A DNA stretch of 64,000 bases from Eumeta japonica (Eukaryota > Arthropoda > Insecta > Lepidoptera > Psychidae): assembly GCA_005406025.1 (NCBI GenBank), contig BGZK01000086.1, positions 434,001 through 498,000 of the forward strand, in the 5' to 3' direction. Below are positions 1-11,180 of this stretch, piece by piece. The notes below the pieces were generated by a model. It saw only the letters and a program-made list of their open reading frames with translations, was not told the origin of the DNA and did no database searches. Position 1 is the first letter of the stretch. The number at the start of each line of letters is the position of its first letter. The position numbers and the translations under genes are program-made.

Positions 1-399
1 TGAAGAGTAGCTCCACGAAAGAAAAAAATCTAAGATTTGTAGTTTAATAATTATCACACTTGCAATGTTGATATTCAAGCTACATGAAATTGTTAATTAA
101 CTAATGCATAACTTATTGAAAAATCGCGATAAAATTTTTTGGGCGACGGATTATTGTTCGTTGATCTATCCTGTGAGAACCTGAGTTTTTTCAAATTAAT
201 ATTTTATTATGTAACATGTTTATATAATATTCTTTTTTGAAGCGTTCGAAGGGGGCGTGGCTTGAGCAAAATCGAGTACCCGTTTGCGAACGTCTTTTCA
301 ATCCTCGGTAAAAATTATTAATATTGGTTCTACAGATCCGGAAGCGAGGTTTTTTTTTGGAAATGTCCTCCTTTTTTTAATCTGTTTTCAGATTTGAAA
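1..399. other. AT-rich flank, no gene seen
   Basis: No coding segment or recognisable repeat is seen here. The near-identical block shared with copy B begins at about position 400, so this stretch is the unique flank of copy A. If copy A has a first coding exon, it lies to the left of the window, because nothing resembling the 754-residue first exon of copy C is present. Confidence 0.5.
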
Positions 400-2085
400 T
401 AAAGGACGCTGAAACGCTAGATCGTTTCTTGTTACGACGTCTCCCAAATATTCACCTTGTATTAATTATTAGTAGAAGCGTTATTGAAATTATTCATAAT
501 TAATATGAGCTTACGTTCTTGACTTCACAGAACTTTTGATTCTCTTATGATTCTACGACATATGTTCTTATACCATGTTCTTTCTTGACTATGATATGAT
601 GATGTGAAATCTTTTCTGCGTCGGCAATGTTACCTACTTTTTCTAAATAACGTTGAAATAAGAAAATGCAACGCAACGTCAGCATCCCGGGTCTTGTCTC
701 TCTAAAGTTCGTCAATCAATATTTACACGTGGTTGACCATTTCCAGGATGTGGGTGTGATCGCAAGTCGTAACGCGCTAAGCGCGCTGCCCGCGGCCGCC
801 CTCCGCGCACAGCTCCCGCGGCTGCTGGCGGGGCCGGCGCCCTTCGTGCGCCTCGCCCTGACCCTCGCCCTTGATAGACTTTTACCCTTTGACGTTTTGA
901 AGATAGTGGCACAATTGCGACATGGCCATAATACGCAAATAAAACAGTTTCTTTTAAAAAGATTTTACAAATACATAAGTGTTAAATGCGACAACATCCC
1001 ACCGGAGGTGTGGCAGGAATTCAAAGCTTTAATGATTGAAATGATACCGCATTACAGCATAAAGCTGTGGAGCCTAATATGTGACGTGGATGCTATTGCG
1101 AACGCATTTAAGATGGAATACTGTATGACCATAGTGAGAATAACATCTTCTGAAAACTTCAAGTTAAACAAAGTGAAGGGTCTCGTTCAGACATTTAAAT
1201 ATATCAATGATAATATCGAAAAAGCGAGTAAAGACAAAATTTTGGACATCCTCCAGAACTTTCTTAAAAATGATTTCCATAGCCTCAACTTTATAACATT
1301 GTGTGAAGATTATGATTTTGATTGCCTTGTAAGAATTAAAATTACAATTTTAGTGAGATTTCTACTCACATGTGAAACGGAAAAAGTACAACGTGAGGCA
1401 CTCGACAATGTGGCCAAGCCGTTCCTGCACACGGTCGGCGCTTCATGGCATGACAAATTAATTCGTGAATGTTTTGAATTATTTCTTTATGGCTTGAAGT
1501 ATAATAAAGCTTATCTGGACATGAGGTACGTGAGCAACACGCCGGTCTTTGAGGTGATACTCACATTTATGCGGACATTCTTGGACGTAAAAGAGTACTT
1601 CCACCTGTATTCTCGCATCCACTTGACTATGATCTATCGCGAGACGCTGAAACGACTTCAAGAGCGGCACCCGAACGTGCTGGCCGAGCCCGCCGGCAAG
1701 ACCGAGGCGGCCGCGGCCGTCGGCGCCGTGCTGGCCGGGTACCTGGCGCGCGAGCACCGTCAGCTCCGCGTGCACTACTTCCCCGCGATCACAGACATCT
1801 ACGCACGTGAGCTGTGCTACTACATTAAGCACTACGGTTTTGGGTCTGGGGCCGTGTCCCGCAAGTTCGAAATCTCCCTCGTCAGAGGCTTAATCGCCAA
1901 TGACGACGATGAAGACGTGTACTTAGCTGCAGTACTGTTCTTCTGCTTGCAATGGCACCAAACATCCTATCTAAAAGACCCAGATATACGGAAAATCTTG
2001 ACTTTGTTTGAAAATAGTAAGTGCGTGAAAGTACAATGCTGTTTAAGCGCAAACTTATTCTAATGTTCCTTGTATACACGCATCT
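400..2085 (+). repeat. Segmental duplicate, unit 1 (pairs with 17335-19020)
   Basis: From 'ggacgctgaaacgctag' near position 403 to 'aatgtt-cttgt' near 2075 the sequence can be followed almost base for base in 17340-19015. The shared part covers intron, the whole second coding exon of copies A and B, and a short 3' flank. On comparison of the translations about 15 of some 430 residues differ. Identity stops abruptly on both sides. Confidence 0.85.
747..2063 (+). CDS. Family copy A, second coding exon (C-terminal half), open
   Basis: This is the C-terminal half of an unrecognised, helix-rich protein family that has five members or fragments in this window. It starts after the acceptor 'ccatttccag' with GAT GTG GGT (DVGVIASRNAL), in the same phase as exon 2 of copy C (35165), and runs 438 codons to TAA at 2061-2063. 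Conserved blocks are ALPAAALRAQLPRLL, PFVRLALTLALDRLLP, LAREHRQLRVHYFPAITDIY and RVHLTM/RIHLTM-type helices. The open frame continues upstream to an ATG at 666, but that part is intron-like and also occurs upstream of copy B exon 2, so I take the acceptor at 746 as the true boundary. Whether A is a working gene depends on a first exon outside the window. There is no sign of a catalytic site, secretion signal or membrane segment; the function is unknown. Confidence 0.7.
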   Translation, partial: DVGVIASRNALSALPAAALRAQLPRLLAGPAPFVRLALTLALDRLLPFDVLKIVAQLRHGHNTQIKQFLLKRFYKYISVKCDNIPPEVWQEFKALMIEMIPHYSIKLWSLICDVDAIANAFKMEYCMTIVRITSSENFKLNKVKGLVQTFKYINDNIEKASKDKILDILQNFLKNDFHSLNFITLCEDYDFDCLVRIKITILVRFLLTCETEKVQREALDNVAKPFLHTVGASWHDKLIRECFELFLYGLKYNKAYLDMRYVSNTPVFEVILTFMRTFLDVKEYFHLYSRIHLTMIYRETLKRLQERHPNVLAEPAGKTEAAAAVGAVLAGYLAREHRQLRVHYFPAITDIYARELCYYIKHYGFGSGAVSRKFEISLVRGLIANDDDEDVYLAAVLFFCLQWHQTSYLKDPDIRKILTLFENSKCVKVQCCLSANLF

Positions 2086-2129
2086 TATGTATGTTACCTA
2101 TTTGATGAACTTATATTATTGCTCTATAA

Positions 2130-2135
2130 AATAAA
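2130..2135 (+). promoter_or_regulatory. Candidate polyadenylation signal of copy A
   Basis: AATAAA lies 67 bases after the stop codon of copy A ('ctctataaaataaactatt'). Its position fits a short 3' UTR. It lies outside the part shared with copy B. Confidence 0.4.
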
Positions 2136-3079
2136 CTATTACTTATCGTACTACATTACACAAGTGCACTTTCGTTCCGTCATCTGTTGTTTATCTTATT
2201 AAAGATATGATCAATTCAAACGAAGGCAGCATTTAAATGATCTAGAAATCTCGAGTGGTGTTTAAATTATAAATCTGTTGGCATATAAAACAGGAGTCGC
2301 ACATACTGAATGAAAATTAAAACTGATTGACGTTTTAGAATTAAAACATACAGAAGAATATATAGTGGGATTAGAATAAAAATCAAAAATGAAACAATAA
2401 TAAAGAACTGGCTTTTACAATAATAAATTTGAATATTGTTTTAACTACTTTTGAGTACAATAATACAATAATATTGTTTAAGATAACCAATGTTTGAAGA
2501 ATGAACACTATTAAAATAAAATACAGCCATCGTTTGGAAATAAAGGCTTTGAAGTTTGCTCTGAAGTGCAAAATAGATTTTTTTTATCTTTGCCAGTTTT
2601 TTAAATAAATTCAAAGGATTTTCTTAGATAAATCGACATAATAAAATTATAAACTAGCCATGCCTGTATATTAAATATTTTTTCCAAAAAGCAATTTTTA
2701 CACGTTGTATTTGTATTATCAAGGCCAAAACCATAGGTTTTAAAATTTTTGTTTCTGTGCATTTGTGCACGCTAATCTCAGAAACGGCTTAACCGATTTG
2801 GATGAGGTCTTTAATGCTTGATTGAGAATAATTAAATGAAATAATTTATAATGATTACTTCATTTTTACATAAGTAGCTACAATGAGTCAGGTGTTATAG
2901 TTTGTGATTATTAATTATTGTAGTTATTTTTATTAATGTATAAATTAAAAAGAAATAGATATTGCTTATAACTTTCATTTGTTTTATTGTGTTTTAAGAA
3001 AATCATGTATATAAAACGACTAACTTCAGTCTTACTTATGGATAACCATATTATAGCCCAAATTTTATTTTGATACTAA
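2136..3079. other. AT-rich intergenic with a dispersed-repeat relic
   Basis: No gene is seen. Around 2750-2830 the phrase 'cagaaacggcttaaccgatttggatgag' type sequence appears; similar wording ('cttccgaacgactgcaccaaattgg', 'cttcggaatggctaaacagat') recurs near 29000-29160. I know this kind of sequence as a widespread transposon-derived repeat in lepidopteran genomes, but cannot assign a family. Confidence 0.4.
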
Positions 3080-3460
3080 TATTTGCCCCGGCTTCGTCCA
3101 AACCGGAATCTTGGCCAGTAGCCGAAACTAATTCGTAAACGAGACGAATGCAGAATTAAGATTCGAATCCAGGAGTGATCGAAATGGAGTACGGGGCCGG
3201 ATCCAAATCGAATGTGGGACTAAAATCAAAATTTATGGCATGGCTGGAATCGGAATAAGAGGCCGCGCCGTAATCAGATTACGGTGCTGGAAAATCCTTC
3301 GAGACGCGAGCCCATGACCGAAACCGACAGCGAGACAAATCGGCACCGCGACAGCATCTCAATCCTGTCGCAGATCGGGACAGGATCCCGTGTCTGACCC
3401 CGGTCAGACTCGGGCACGGGAGAGAGACCGACATCATGGTCGATAGCGTGATCGGTTGAT
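3080..3460 (+). repeat. Degenerate dispersed repeat, copy 1 (purine-rich body)
   Basis: A head 'gccccggcttcgtcc' is followed by some 350 bases made of loosely repeated words such as 'ggaatcgg', 'gatccaaatcgaa' and 'gggacaggatcc'. Eight stretches of this type occur in the window (others near 13.6, 19.2, 29.3, 43.3, 48.2, 58.7 and 61.6 kb). The open frames on the minus strand here (3274-3600) are products of the repeat, not genes. Confidence 0.6.
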
Positions 3461-4944
3461 ACACAAAATGGAGGAATTAACTTTAACCCGCGTCCACGCG
3501 GGCGGAGCCGCTGGTACAATAACACATTTGGTAAAGCAAACCTGAAACTTAGGCATAAAATATCAACGTAGGAGCAATCACCTATAAAACCAAAGCACAC
3601 AGCCTTATCGATGCGCTCGAGCCGCAGGATGTAAAGGACTCGTGTCGTTGGGATTGGTAGTGTCGACCCGCGCTAGTGCTTGTCGTGGGTAACGCAAGAC
3701 GCAGGCGTGTCCATGCGTTCAAGCTGCGAGACGTGGAAGAATCATGTCACCTGGCTGGTTTTGGACGGATGTAGCGCCGTGCCTGATGGTGATCATGGTT
3801 ACCACGACACACGGAACTTCATCAATGGTCTTGAATCGGGTACAGGGTGTAAATGAATCATATTTTAACAGAGTTCTCTTCACTGGTACTGTCTCATATT
3901 CGTTGCAGATAAAATTAGTTGATATTTTATATAATTAAGGCATATAGTTATTTATCTTTCTCTCCATTTTATAAGTTTCGCACCAACTGCAGAAGGTGGA
4001 TTTGTGTTATTAGACGGAAATGAGTTGAGCAAGTAATTTCAGAAACTTAAATTAAGTAGACATATGTGAAGAACGGTAATTTTTCCTACGCTAAGTTTGG
4101 CGAACAAAACTTCACTTCGGCAATTTGGGGACTGCCTACCTGGTCAAGGTCGCGAGTCATCTTTGGTTACAGGTTGCTCAAGATGGTACGTCGTAGAAAT
4201 CTTGAAGGAAGTCCTATAGGAAGCAGTGAACCTCCATTGCCGGAAACAGAACTGAATTTAGTACGACCTGCTCGTATGGGAGCCTTACAAGAGTTCATAG
4301 GATCGAATTTGTATACTTGTATGCAAACTCCATTTTCATATCAAAACAAAATTTTGACTGCAGTTTGATTCTGCAGTGAACTTCTGAAGCTCTTTACTAT
4401 CGACAAGCTCCTCCAGTTAAAATAGCAGTAACAAGTTTCATAAAGCATTATTAAGAACATATTTTCGTACTTATCCGCTCTGGCAGATCAAGACCTTTCA
4501 TGGAGATCAATTTTGCGCAGGAGCCTATTCACTGGTTATAGCATCAATATTAATAGTAGGTGTACCGTATTCACTTTCGATTAATCAGTTACGTAACAAT
4601 TCGCTAAAAAGGAAAAATAAGCAGAATAAAATAAAAAAATTACACTAAAATGTAAAAATATAATGGTGTCTGCTTACGATTAAACTGTTCTTTGTACTCA
4701 ACTTCATATTCTTACTAACTCTCTACGACATACTGAAACTTCACATCGAACACAAAACATATGATTGACAAACAAGTATCAAAATATTTATTTGTGGTCC
4801 ACTTAAACAAAAAATTAAAATACGTTTTTATAAACAACAAAAAGCTTGAAAAGACATACAAAGTTATTTAAACATAAATACTTACAAAAGCTAATCAGTT
4901 TGTTTTCGTAGTCGGTGCCAGCCCTAATCGACATTGTGATTGAC
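3461..4944. other. Intergenic, unassigned; includes an approximate duplication
   Basis: At 3601-3665 and 3706-3770 two imperfect copies of a roughly 60-base segment ('cgatgcgctcgagccgcagg' versus 'ccatgcgttcaagctgcgag') follow each other, about 105 bases apart. An open frame of 100 codons at 4066-4368 has ordinary-looking composition but matches nothing I know and has no partner exon. I see no supported gene in the region. Confidence 0.4.
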
Positions 4945-5072
4945 AGTATTTTAATGAAACCATTCGTATTTTACAAGGGAGCATGTCGATAGCGCCATTT
5001 GACTCGCACTTGACCAGCATTCGACTAGCGCTTGACTTGTAAAAAAATACGAATGACTCCATTAAAAATACT
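4945..5072. mobile_element. Short foldback element (MITE-like)
   Basis: Imperfect inverted arms at 4945-4977 ('agtattttaatgaaaccatt') and 5036-5072 (reverse complement begins 'agtatttttaatggagtcat') enclose about 58 bases. The arms share the words 'cattcgtatttt' and 'acaag'. No clear target duplication is visible, so the class is unknown. Confidence 0.55.
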
Positions 5073-5211
5073 TTGGCATTTAACGTCGTTTTGCATTCTA
5101 CACTAAAACGATTAGATTATATATTCTAATGACAATTTTTTTTCTGGACCATTTGATTTTATTGACGAATATTATACGAAATTCGCGTAAAGTTAGAAGG
5201 TGAGTTAGTCA

Positions 5212-5305
5212 CTCACCTTCGACACTCCCCTGCCCGACGACAATTTGAATGTCTTTTCACACGTCCACCGAACACGGAGGCAAAAATCAAAAAATACCTG
5301 CTAAA
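5212..5305 (+). pseudogene. Family fragment E (scrap of exon 2)
   Basis: The stretch 'gacactcccctgcccgacga' and the following 60 bases match exon 2 of copy C at 35289-35365, where the protein reads FDRLLPDDILNV and then the HVR...K-rich segment. With one frame slip the translation is LTFDTPLPDDNLNVF and then EAKIKKYLLNKL, which also resembles the IKQFLLKRFYKY segment of A and B. Less than a hundred bases survive and no flanking exon sequence is recognisable, so it is a relic of a fifth copy, on the + strand and only a few hundred bases from the end of copy D. Confidence 0.7.
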
Positions 5306-5589
5306 TAAATTATAAAAGTGTATACGTCTGAATATCTTAAATACAGTTTAAGATAAAATGCGTCATAAGAAATATAATCATCTAAATTAAATACAAATAA
5401 CAACGATTTAATTATATTGTACATGGTTCTACAAATGTTTTAGTCGAGAGATTTCCGCTCTTATGCAACATAAACATGACATCTCGTAACAATTTAATTC
5501 TGTACATTTCTTCTGTACATTTAGTCGTGGCCAACGTATGAATGACTTATTATAGGTACATAATTGAACCTTCTGGGAGCTTTCATCTG

Positions 5590-7678
5590 CTAACTTTTAA
5601 ACTTTTCCAAATATTTCCTGTTACTCAAATTGTATGTGTAATCGACCACATCGTCCACGTAGATGTCAGTGATGGTATGGAAGTAGTCCGTGAGGAGCTG
5701 TCGGTGCTCGCGCGCCAGGTACCGGCCGAACACCAGCCCCACGGCCGACGCCACTTCTGCGCCGTTGGCCTGTTCGGAGAACAAGGTCGGCTGCTGCTGT
5801 TTGAGGTGCTGTAAGGTCTTGTAGTACACCATCGTCAGGTGAATGCACGAATAGAGCTTGAAATGCCACTTTACGTCCAGAAATGTGTGCATTTCCTCAA
5901 CAACCTTAATAAACATTGGTAAGCAATTTTCAAAATTATCATTCAAAAAAACTTTATTGTATTTCAGATTGATAATAAAATTTTCGAAACATGTTCTTTT
6001 GGAGAATCGAATATCATCGTTGATGTCATTCCAGGAATGTTTAATGATGTTCATAAACGCAAAACCGACCGTTGCAAACTTCTCGTTTTGAGCGGTTTCT
6101 GCTTTACAAGTGAGCAAAAACCAACAAAGAATTCTTATGTAAACATTATTCATGAAAGTAGAACTCTCCGCAATCATACCTTTTCCAGATTCATACTCCA
6201 AAAATGGTTTCAGGACCCATAAGACATCAATTTCTTTTAGTTTACTTACATTTTCTCTGAAAGATCTGCCACGGCTCCTCTGGTAGCCGGTAGGCGGCAA
6301 CGCGCCGCACCAAGCTACGGAGGAAACTTGCCCTCAGTGTACTCGGCTCGTTTGCATGTCTAGTCCAAAAGCATCTGAACATGATCTGGGCGCTTTAAAG
6401 CCTTGCTTACTAGCATCTTTAAAATGATCTGTCTATTTTTATGCGAACTTTCGGATTGAAGCAGTTTCTTCAATTCGAAAAAAGTTTTAGAGAATGCCTT
6501 AAACCTGTACTTGTCAAACAATCCATCTATTAATGTCGATATCTTCCTACATTTCAGATCCATTAAACAAGATTCGTCGTCCTTACTAAAGTCATCTAAA
6601 CTATCTGCTAATTTACTGTCGTCGGATTCTGATACAAAGACTTGGACCAAGTCTTGAAAAGGTATCTGGGGAAGTGGATATGGTGCCTTGGTAATAACCA
6701 AGCCTATATTTTTTCTCGGAATATTTTCTTAATAATATCTCGTTTTTCTTCCTTACTGATACGTTTCAAAAAGGGCTCTGCATTTTTGTACTTTAGTGTG
6801 AACCAAAGCGCTAGGTGCCGGGCCCTGGTCAGTTTCAACACGAGGTCCCGCGCCTCGTCCCCGATGAAGCAGCGCGCCGCCGTACAGCTCCGGCTTTGCC
6901 AAGTACTTGTCTTTATGCTTCTGCATTATGTATTTCGTAGCTTTTGAGCTTAATCTTTTGTTATATCCTTTAGAACTACAATATTTTTCAATTATTTCGA
7001 AATACACTTCTGGTTGCAATTTTAACAATATTCTTGTTACATCTAAATATTCTTTTATATTTTCCGTCGTGAATTTCTTAAACTTTTTTTTACCATTTAC
7101 CAATATGCCAAAATATTTTAATAGAAGTCTCGGGCACTTCTCGCAAAGCAGTTTTAAATAATGCGGAGTAACCTCTTCGATATACAAATCGAATTCACTC
7201 ATTATGACCTCCTCAGAACATTTTGGTAAAAAATGCTTAGCGATAGATAAGTTTTGTTTAGACTTGTAGTAGCGATAGAAATGAAAACACCTTGCCTCAT
7301 CTTTGATTCATATATATAAAGTGCCACATTTTAGTCACACCCGTGGTCAACATTTTGGGAAATAGTTCTTCTTCTAGATATTGTGGATTGATGATGTCAG
7401 TGTACTCGGCGTCCGTGACCAGCCAAGTGCTCTTCAGCGCTCTACTGACGTACAACATGTTTCGATCCTTCAGATTTTCAATGATATAGTCAACGTTTTT
7501 GCATTTTGATGCTAAGTCTATTTTAAAAAGCCTATCTACGATTGAAATCTCCTTAGTATTTTTTATGTCATCGAAGGCTATATTTCGCTGTAGAGCAATC
7601 CCTTACGCATTCGTTTATACGCTTGTGTCTCTGTCCAAGATTGTCTCTGGCGAATTCTATGGGCATACAATGATTCAT
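5590..7678 (-). pseudogene. Family copy D, decayed and internally deleted
   Basis: Reading leftward from ATG at 7678, directly behind the acceptor 'ccctttcag', the sequence follows exon 1 of copy C: VDRLFKIDLASKCKNVDYI, YLEEELFPKMLTT, then MSEFDLYIEEVTPHYLKLLC (from 7202) and KATKYIMQKHKDKYLAKPEL. The frame breaks in the first 130 bases (premature TGA), near 7310, after GALLH (about 6865) and near 6710. At about 6245 the text jumps from the HANEPSTLRASFLRSLVRR block of exon 1 straight to the middle of exon 2 (KEIDVLWVLKPFLEYE), so roughly 270 residues of exon 1 and 150 of exon 2 are gone. The last part, 6240-5590, is open and ends after LAREHRQLLTDYFHTITDIY. It is the only copy on the minus strand. 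A non-functional gene is by far the likeliest reading. Confidence 0.85.
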
Positions 7679-7699
7679 CTGAAAGGGACACATACATAG

Positions 7700-8500
7700 C
7701 GACAATTTAAAAAAAATGGACGTACACCGACCAGCAAATCAATCATAACACATTAAATTTTAATAGGTGTTGTTTTGAAAATATTATTATACGAAACTTG
7801 CTAAATTTTACATTAAACGTACTTTTCCCTTAAAGATTTGCAAAAATTGATATTAAGTGCAAGAAAATAGACTTTTAAATACGAATTCTGAGATAAAAAA
7901 TTGAATTTTTATATAAGATACCTTGAAAGATGTAAAAACGCGCTGTGTAAATTTTTTTAAAACCACCCCTGACAAGCGATGAAAATAAAACCTTTTTTTT
8001 AATATTTTGGGAAAACTGTATGAACTAGAAAAAAAATTGAAATAGAAGTTGTAGAGCACCAAACTTTATAAAAAAACGGTCTCTATACTGTTACAAAGTT
8101 AACCGAGATAGGATGGCTAGGGGATGACAGTAACAAGTTTAAAAAATCTTAAGTCTCTGAAAAATTTATGTATATAATATATATACATAATTTAATTTAC
8201 TCAAAAGATAATAAGTTTTTCCTAATTTTCATTTTAGAATTAAAATAACTTTACTAGATGAAATCACTTTGTTATGAAACTTATTATATCGTAAATTACC
8301 CATCGCATTTGAATTTTCTTTACGTGTCATTCCCAAGCAGGTATAAAAAATGGACGCGGATTCTTTGTAATTACAAATGGCCGCCATTTCTAAACTAATT
8401 AGCCGAATTAGCTTATCTTGTAACTCGTTTAAAGTAATCGCCTATAAAATAAGTGTGCCAAGTTTCATTAAGGTCCTTTGAGAATTGCCTATCACGTTGA
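7700..8500. other. AT-rich intergenic, nothing recognised
   Basis: No coding segment with supporting features. A segment at about 8340-8500 has fewer long A/T runs than its surroundings but I cannot place it. Confidence 0.4.
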
Positions 8501-8503
8501 CAA

Positions 8504-8526
8504 GCCGTGTTATATCCCATATATGT

Positions 8527-8580
<54 letters not shown>

Positions 8581-8593
8581 GATATAACACTGC
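8504..8593. repeat. Long palindrome around a (TA)n microsatellite
   Basis: The arm 'gtgttatatcccatatat' at 8508-8525 and its exact reverse complement at about 8572-8589 enclose an uninterrupted AT dinucleotide run of about 48 bases (8529-8577). The whole is one foldback structure of nearly 90 bases. Confidence 0.8.
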
Positions 8594-8599
8594 TTGTAT

Positions 8600-10429
8600 A
8601 TAAACTTTTAAACCAATGCTATATTCTGAACCTGGTCGGCTACAGAGAACATAAAATGCCAAAATTTATGCAAAGTTCCGCCATGAGACCAAATACAAAA
8701 GTTAGATTTCTAAAGAAATCTACTAAAAATTCGTGTAGAGATATATTTTAAGAGATGGCAACTTTATTTTTACTACCGTGTAAGGTATCTCACGCACATG
8801 CGCTTTTTTGGTCTCTGTGTTTACTTTGAACATGTATCTATGTGTAGTGTAATACGATCATATACCACTTCGAACTGACGAAAAATATATTGGATACCAT
8901 CGAGGAAGTGAAAAAGAAAGAAAAGTCGCCAAAGAAAGATAGAAAACAAGAATGATAGATTGACTTCAAAAACAATAGAAATAAAGAGGAAAAGATACGG
9001 AACTGGCGCGGGCGCGACAAACTGGTATCTTTGTACATGTCTTAGAAAGAAAGCGCAAGTATTTGTTTCATTTAGATTTCTCGAAATACGGTTTGAATGA
9101 AGATTAATAAAATTGGCCTATCCATATTTTAATGATATTTTTTTGTGAAACTTTAACTCTGTGTAATTAAATGTGAAATATTTAAAACGAGAATTATTCT
9201 AGTTGTTTGTAATTGATGGACATTGAAATGGAAATAAGTCACGAATCCTAAGGAGTGTTGAAAAATTCATTAAATATAATTGATAGGAAATTAGATATCC
9301 CTCAAAAAAGACCGAGTAACTTTTTTTAAAAAAATTTATACTTTCGGTGTAAAATTGCAAATAATTAAAAAAAAATACCAATTAAACTTTAAACCTCCAA
9401 TAACGTTTGAAGGAATGGATTTATCAAAAATCTAGCATTTACTTTTTTTGTAGAACATCCAATTTCCTATAAGATGTGTATTGTAATATTCTGTACGAAA
9501 TAGACAGAGAGAAAGAAAACTATGAAATTACAATTGGAATTGTAGATATTTTGAATAAATTACTAAAATGTCGCAGTTTCGTCATCTTTTTGGTCGATTG
9601 ATGTATAGAAGCGCTTATTAATTACAAAAAAAAAATGTTTATTTACATAAATTAAAATAACATTTACCAAACTTTTTCAAAATTTTTCGTTATTTACAGT
9701 GCATTATTATAATGATTATACATTCAAGTTATTAAAGAAATATTAATTTATTGTATTACTTAAAATATTTTTGATATATAAAAATATTGAAAAATAACAC
9801 CCTTTCTTTTGATCAATTCCTTAAACAATATTCCTTTGATTTGTAAATTTTTGTACAAGTTAAAAATTTATTATAAACAAAGCATTGAAATTTTTTAAAC
9901 TTTTATGGCGTGATCTTGTTAATTGTACATATAAGAAGAGTTTCACGAAGCGAAAAAATTTTATTTCATTTATTTAAACATTTGTTTTAATGCACAATGA
10001 AGACGAAATTTGGGGAAAATTTTGTTAATTAAGAATTGTATAACTTGTAAAATTAATTTTAAGTTAAATTTCAAACGGGAATAATTTTTTGAAGTGTTTT
10101 AAATACATTATACTTCGTTAAAATTTTTAAATTTATATTTAATAACTTAACAAATTATTTAGTGTAACATACTCGAATTTGACGCCGGACGCGCTACCTC
10201 AAAACGCCGCGTAGAGACCCATTTTCAGCGTTAAATTAAAACTATATATAATGGAGGTAGAGTTCAAAAAGATAATGTTTTTTTTTATAGGAAATTTCCT
10301 CCTCTTTAAGAATTTTTTTTTAATTTCTTAAATTTTAATAGTTTACAACATATTAGCGAAAACCAAAATACTTTTTTTTTCACCTTTAATTGTTTATAAC
10401 TTTTGCAATTTTGTATGTGCTAATAAACG
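8600..10429. other. AT-rich intergenic, nothing recognised
   Basis: Long A and T runs, no coding frame of substance on either strand and no recognisable repeat boundary. Confidence 0.4.
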
Positions 10430-11180
10430 CTTTCGTCTCATTTTTCTAGACATAATTCTGGATGGAATGTGATATCGCACGTATTTTTAGGACCAGTATC
10501 TCTATTTTTCACCATTTTCAACTTGTTACCTCCACTAAAATAGTTGTGAGATCCAAATTGACGCCCACCTTTTTTATAAATCAGTCGACTACTTTGGAAT
10601 CTACAAAATAGCGCAAGATAACTACGAGCTGACATCCGGCGTTTCATCAACAATAATCGCCATAAAATCAGTATCCTGTATTTGTGTTTTTAATTTTTCT
10701 CTATATCAGACAGGCAGCGCTAATTACAGTAGTAATTAAATCATTTTGAACTCTACTGCATAAGGCGTAAAAGCCTGAGTGGAAATTAGTAAATGACTTT
10801 CGAAAATACCATCATATTTGGACAACAAATCTACCATTTCTAAATAATTTCCTTTATTTAACGAAGAGATTGTTTGATCATCCCCATTAACAGGCAATTC
10901 TAGTTGACCCAAAAAAACATACTATATCGATTAAACCTTAAAAAATGTTACGATTTTTATCTAATTTTGAATTGTGTTTTTGAATGTGTAATGTAGATTC
11001 ACTGCATAAACTTGTTTCGATGCGAGTTTTACCAAAAGCATATAATTTTATGCATGACTTTAAGTGTTTTTCAAGCTGATCAACCAGGTCTGGCTGGCTA
11101 TTTAACCGCATTTGTCGAACTACGCAAATCGACATACCCGTAATAATTAATGTAGTTGTGAATAGCAATTTAAACAAAAC
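10430..11180 (-). mobile_element. hAT-type transposase relic
   Basis: In pieces on the minus strand the translation resembles hAT/ZMYM1-like transposases: from about 10840 SLNKGNYLEMVDLLSKYD, upstream of a segment at about 10660 reading DTDFMAIIVDETPDVSS, the place where such proteins carry the first acidic residue of the RNase-H-like core (usually '..I.DET.D.S'). Upstream, 11177-10938 gives an open piece with RQMRLNSQPDLVDQLEKHLK. Several stops and shifts separate the pieces. I see neither terminal repeats nor a target duplication, so the element is incomplete. Confidence 0.65.

Noticed and set aside
666..746. In-frame extension of copy A exon 2 to an ATG at 666
   Set aside because: The stretch ends in a good acceptor and is also present as intron before exon 2 of copy B; the family pattern (C) begins at DVGVIASRN.
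3274..3600. Minus-strand frame of 108 codons
   Set aside because: It falls largely into the degenerate dispersed repeat and has no conserved pattern.
4066..4368. Open frame of 100 codons on the + strand
   Set aside because: Not recognised, no partner exon or neighbour relation, and the sequence after the stop shows only broken frames; may be an old element but there is no evidence for a gene.
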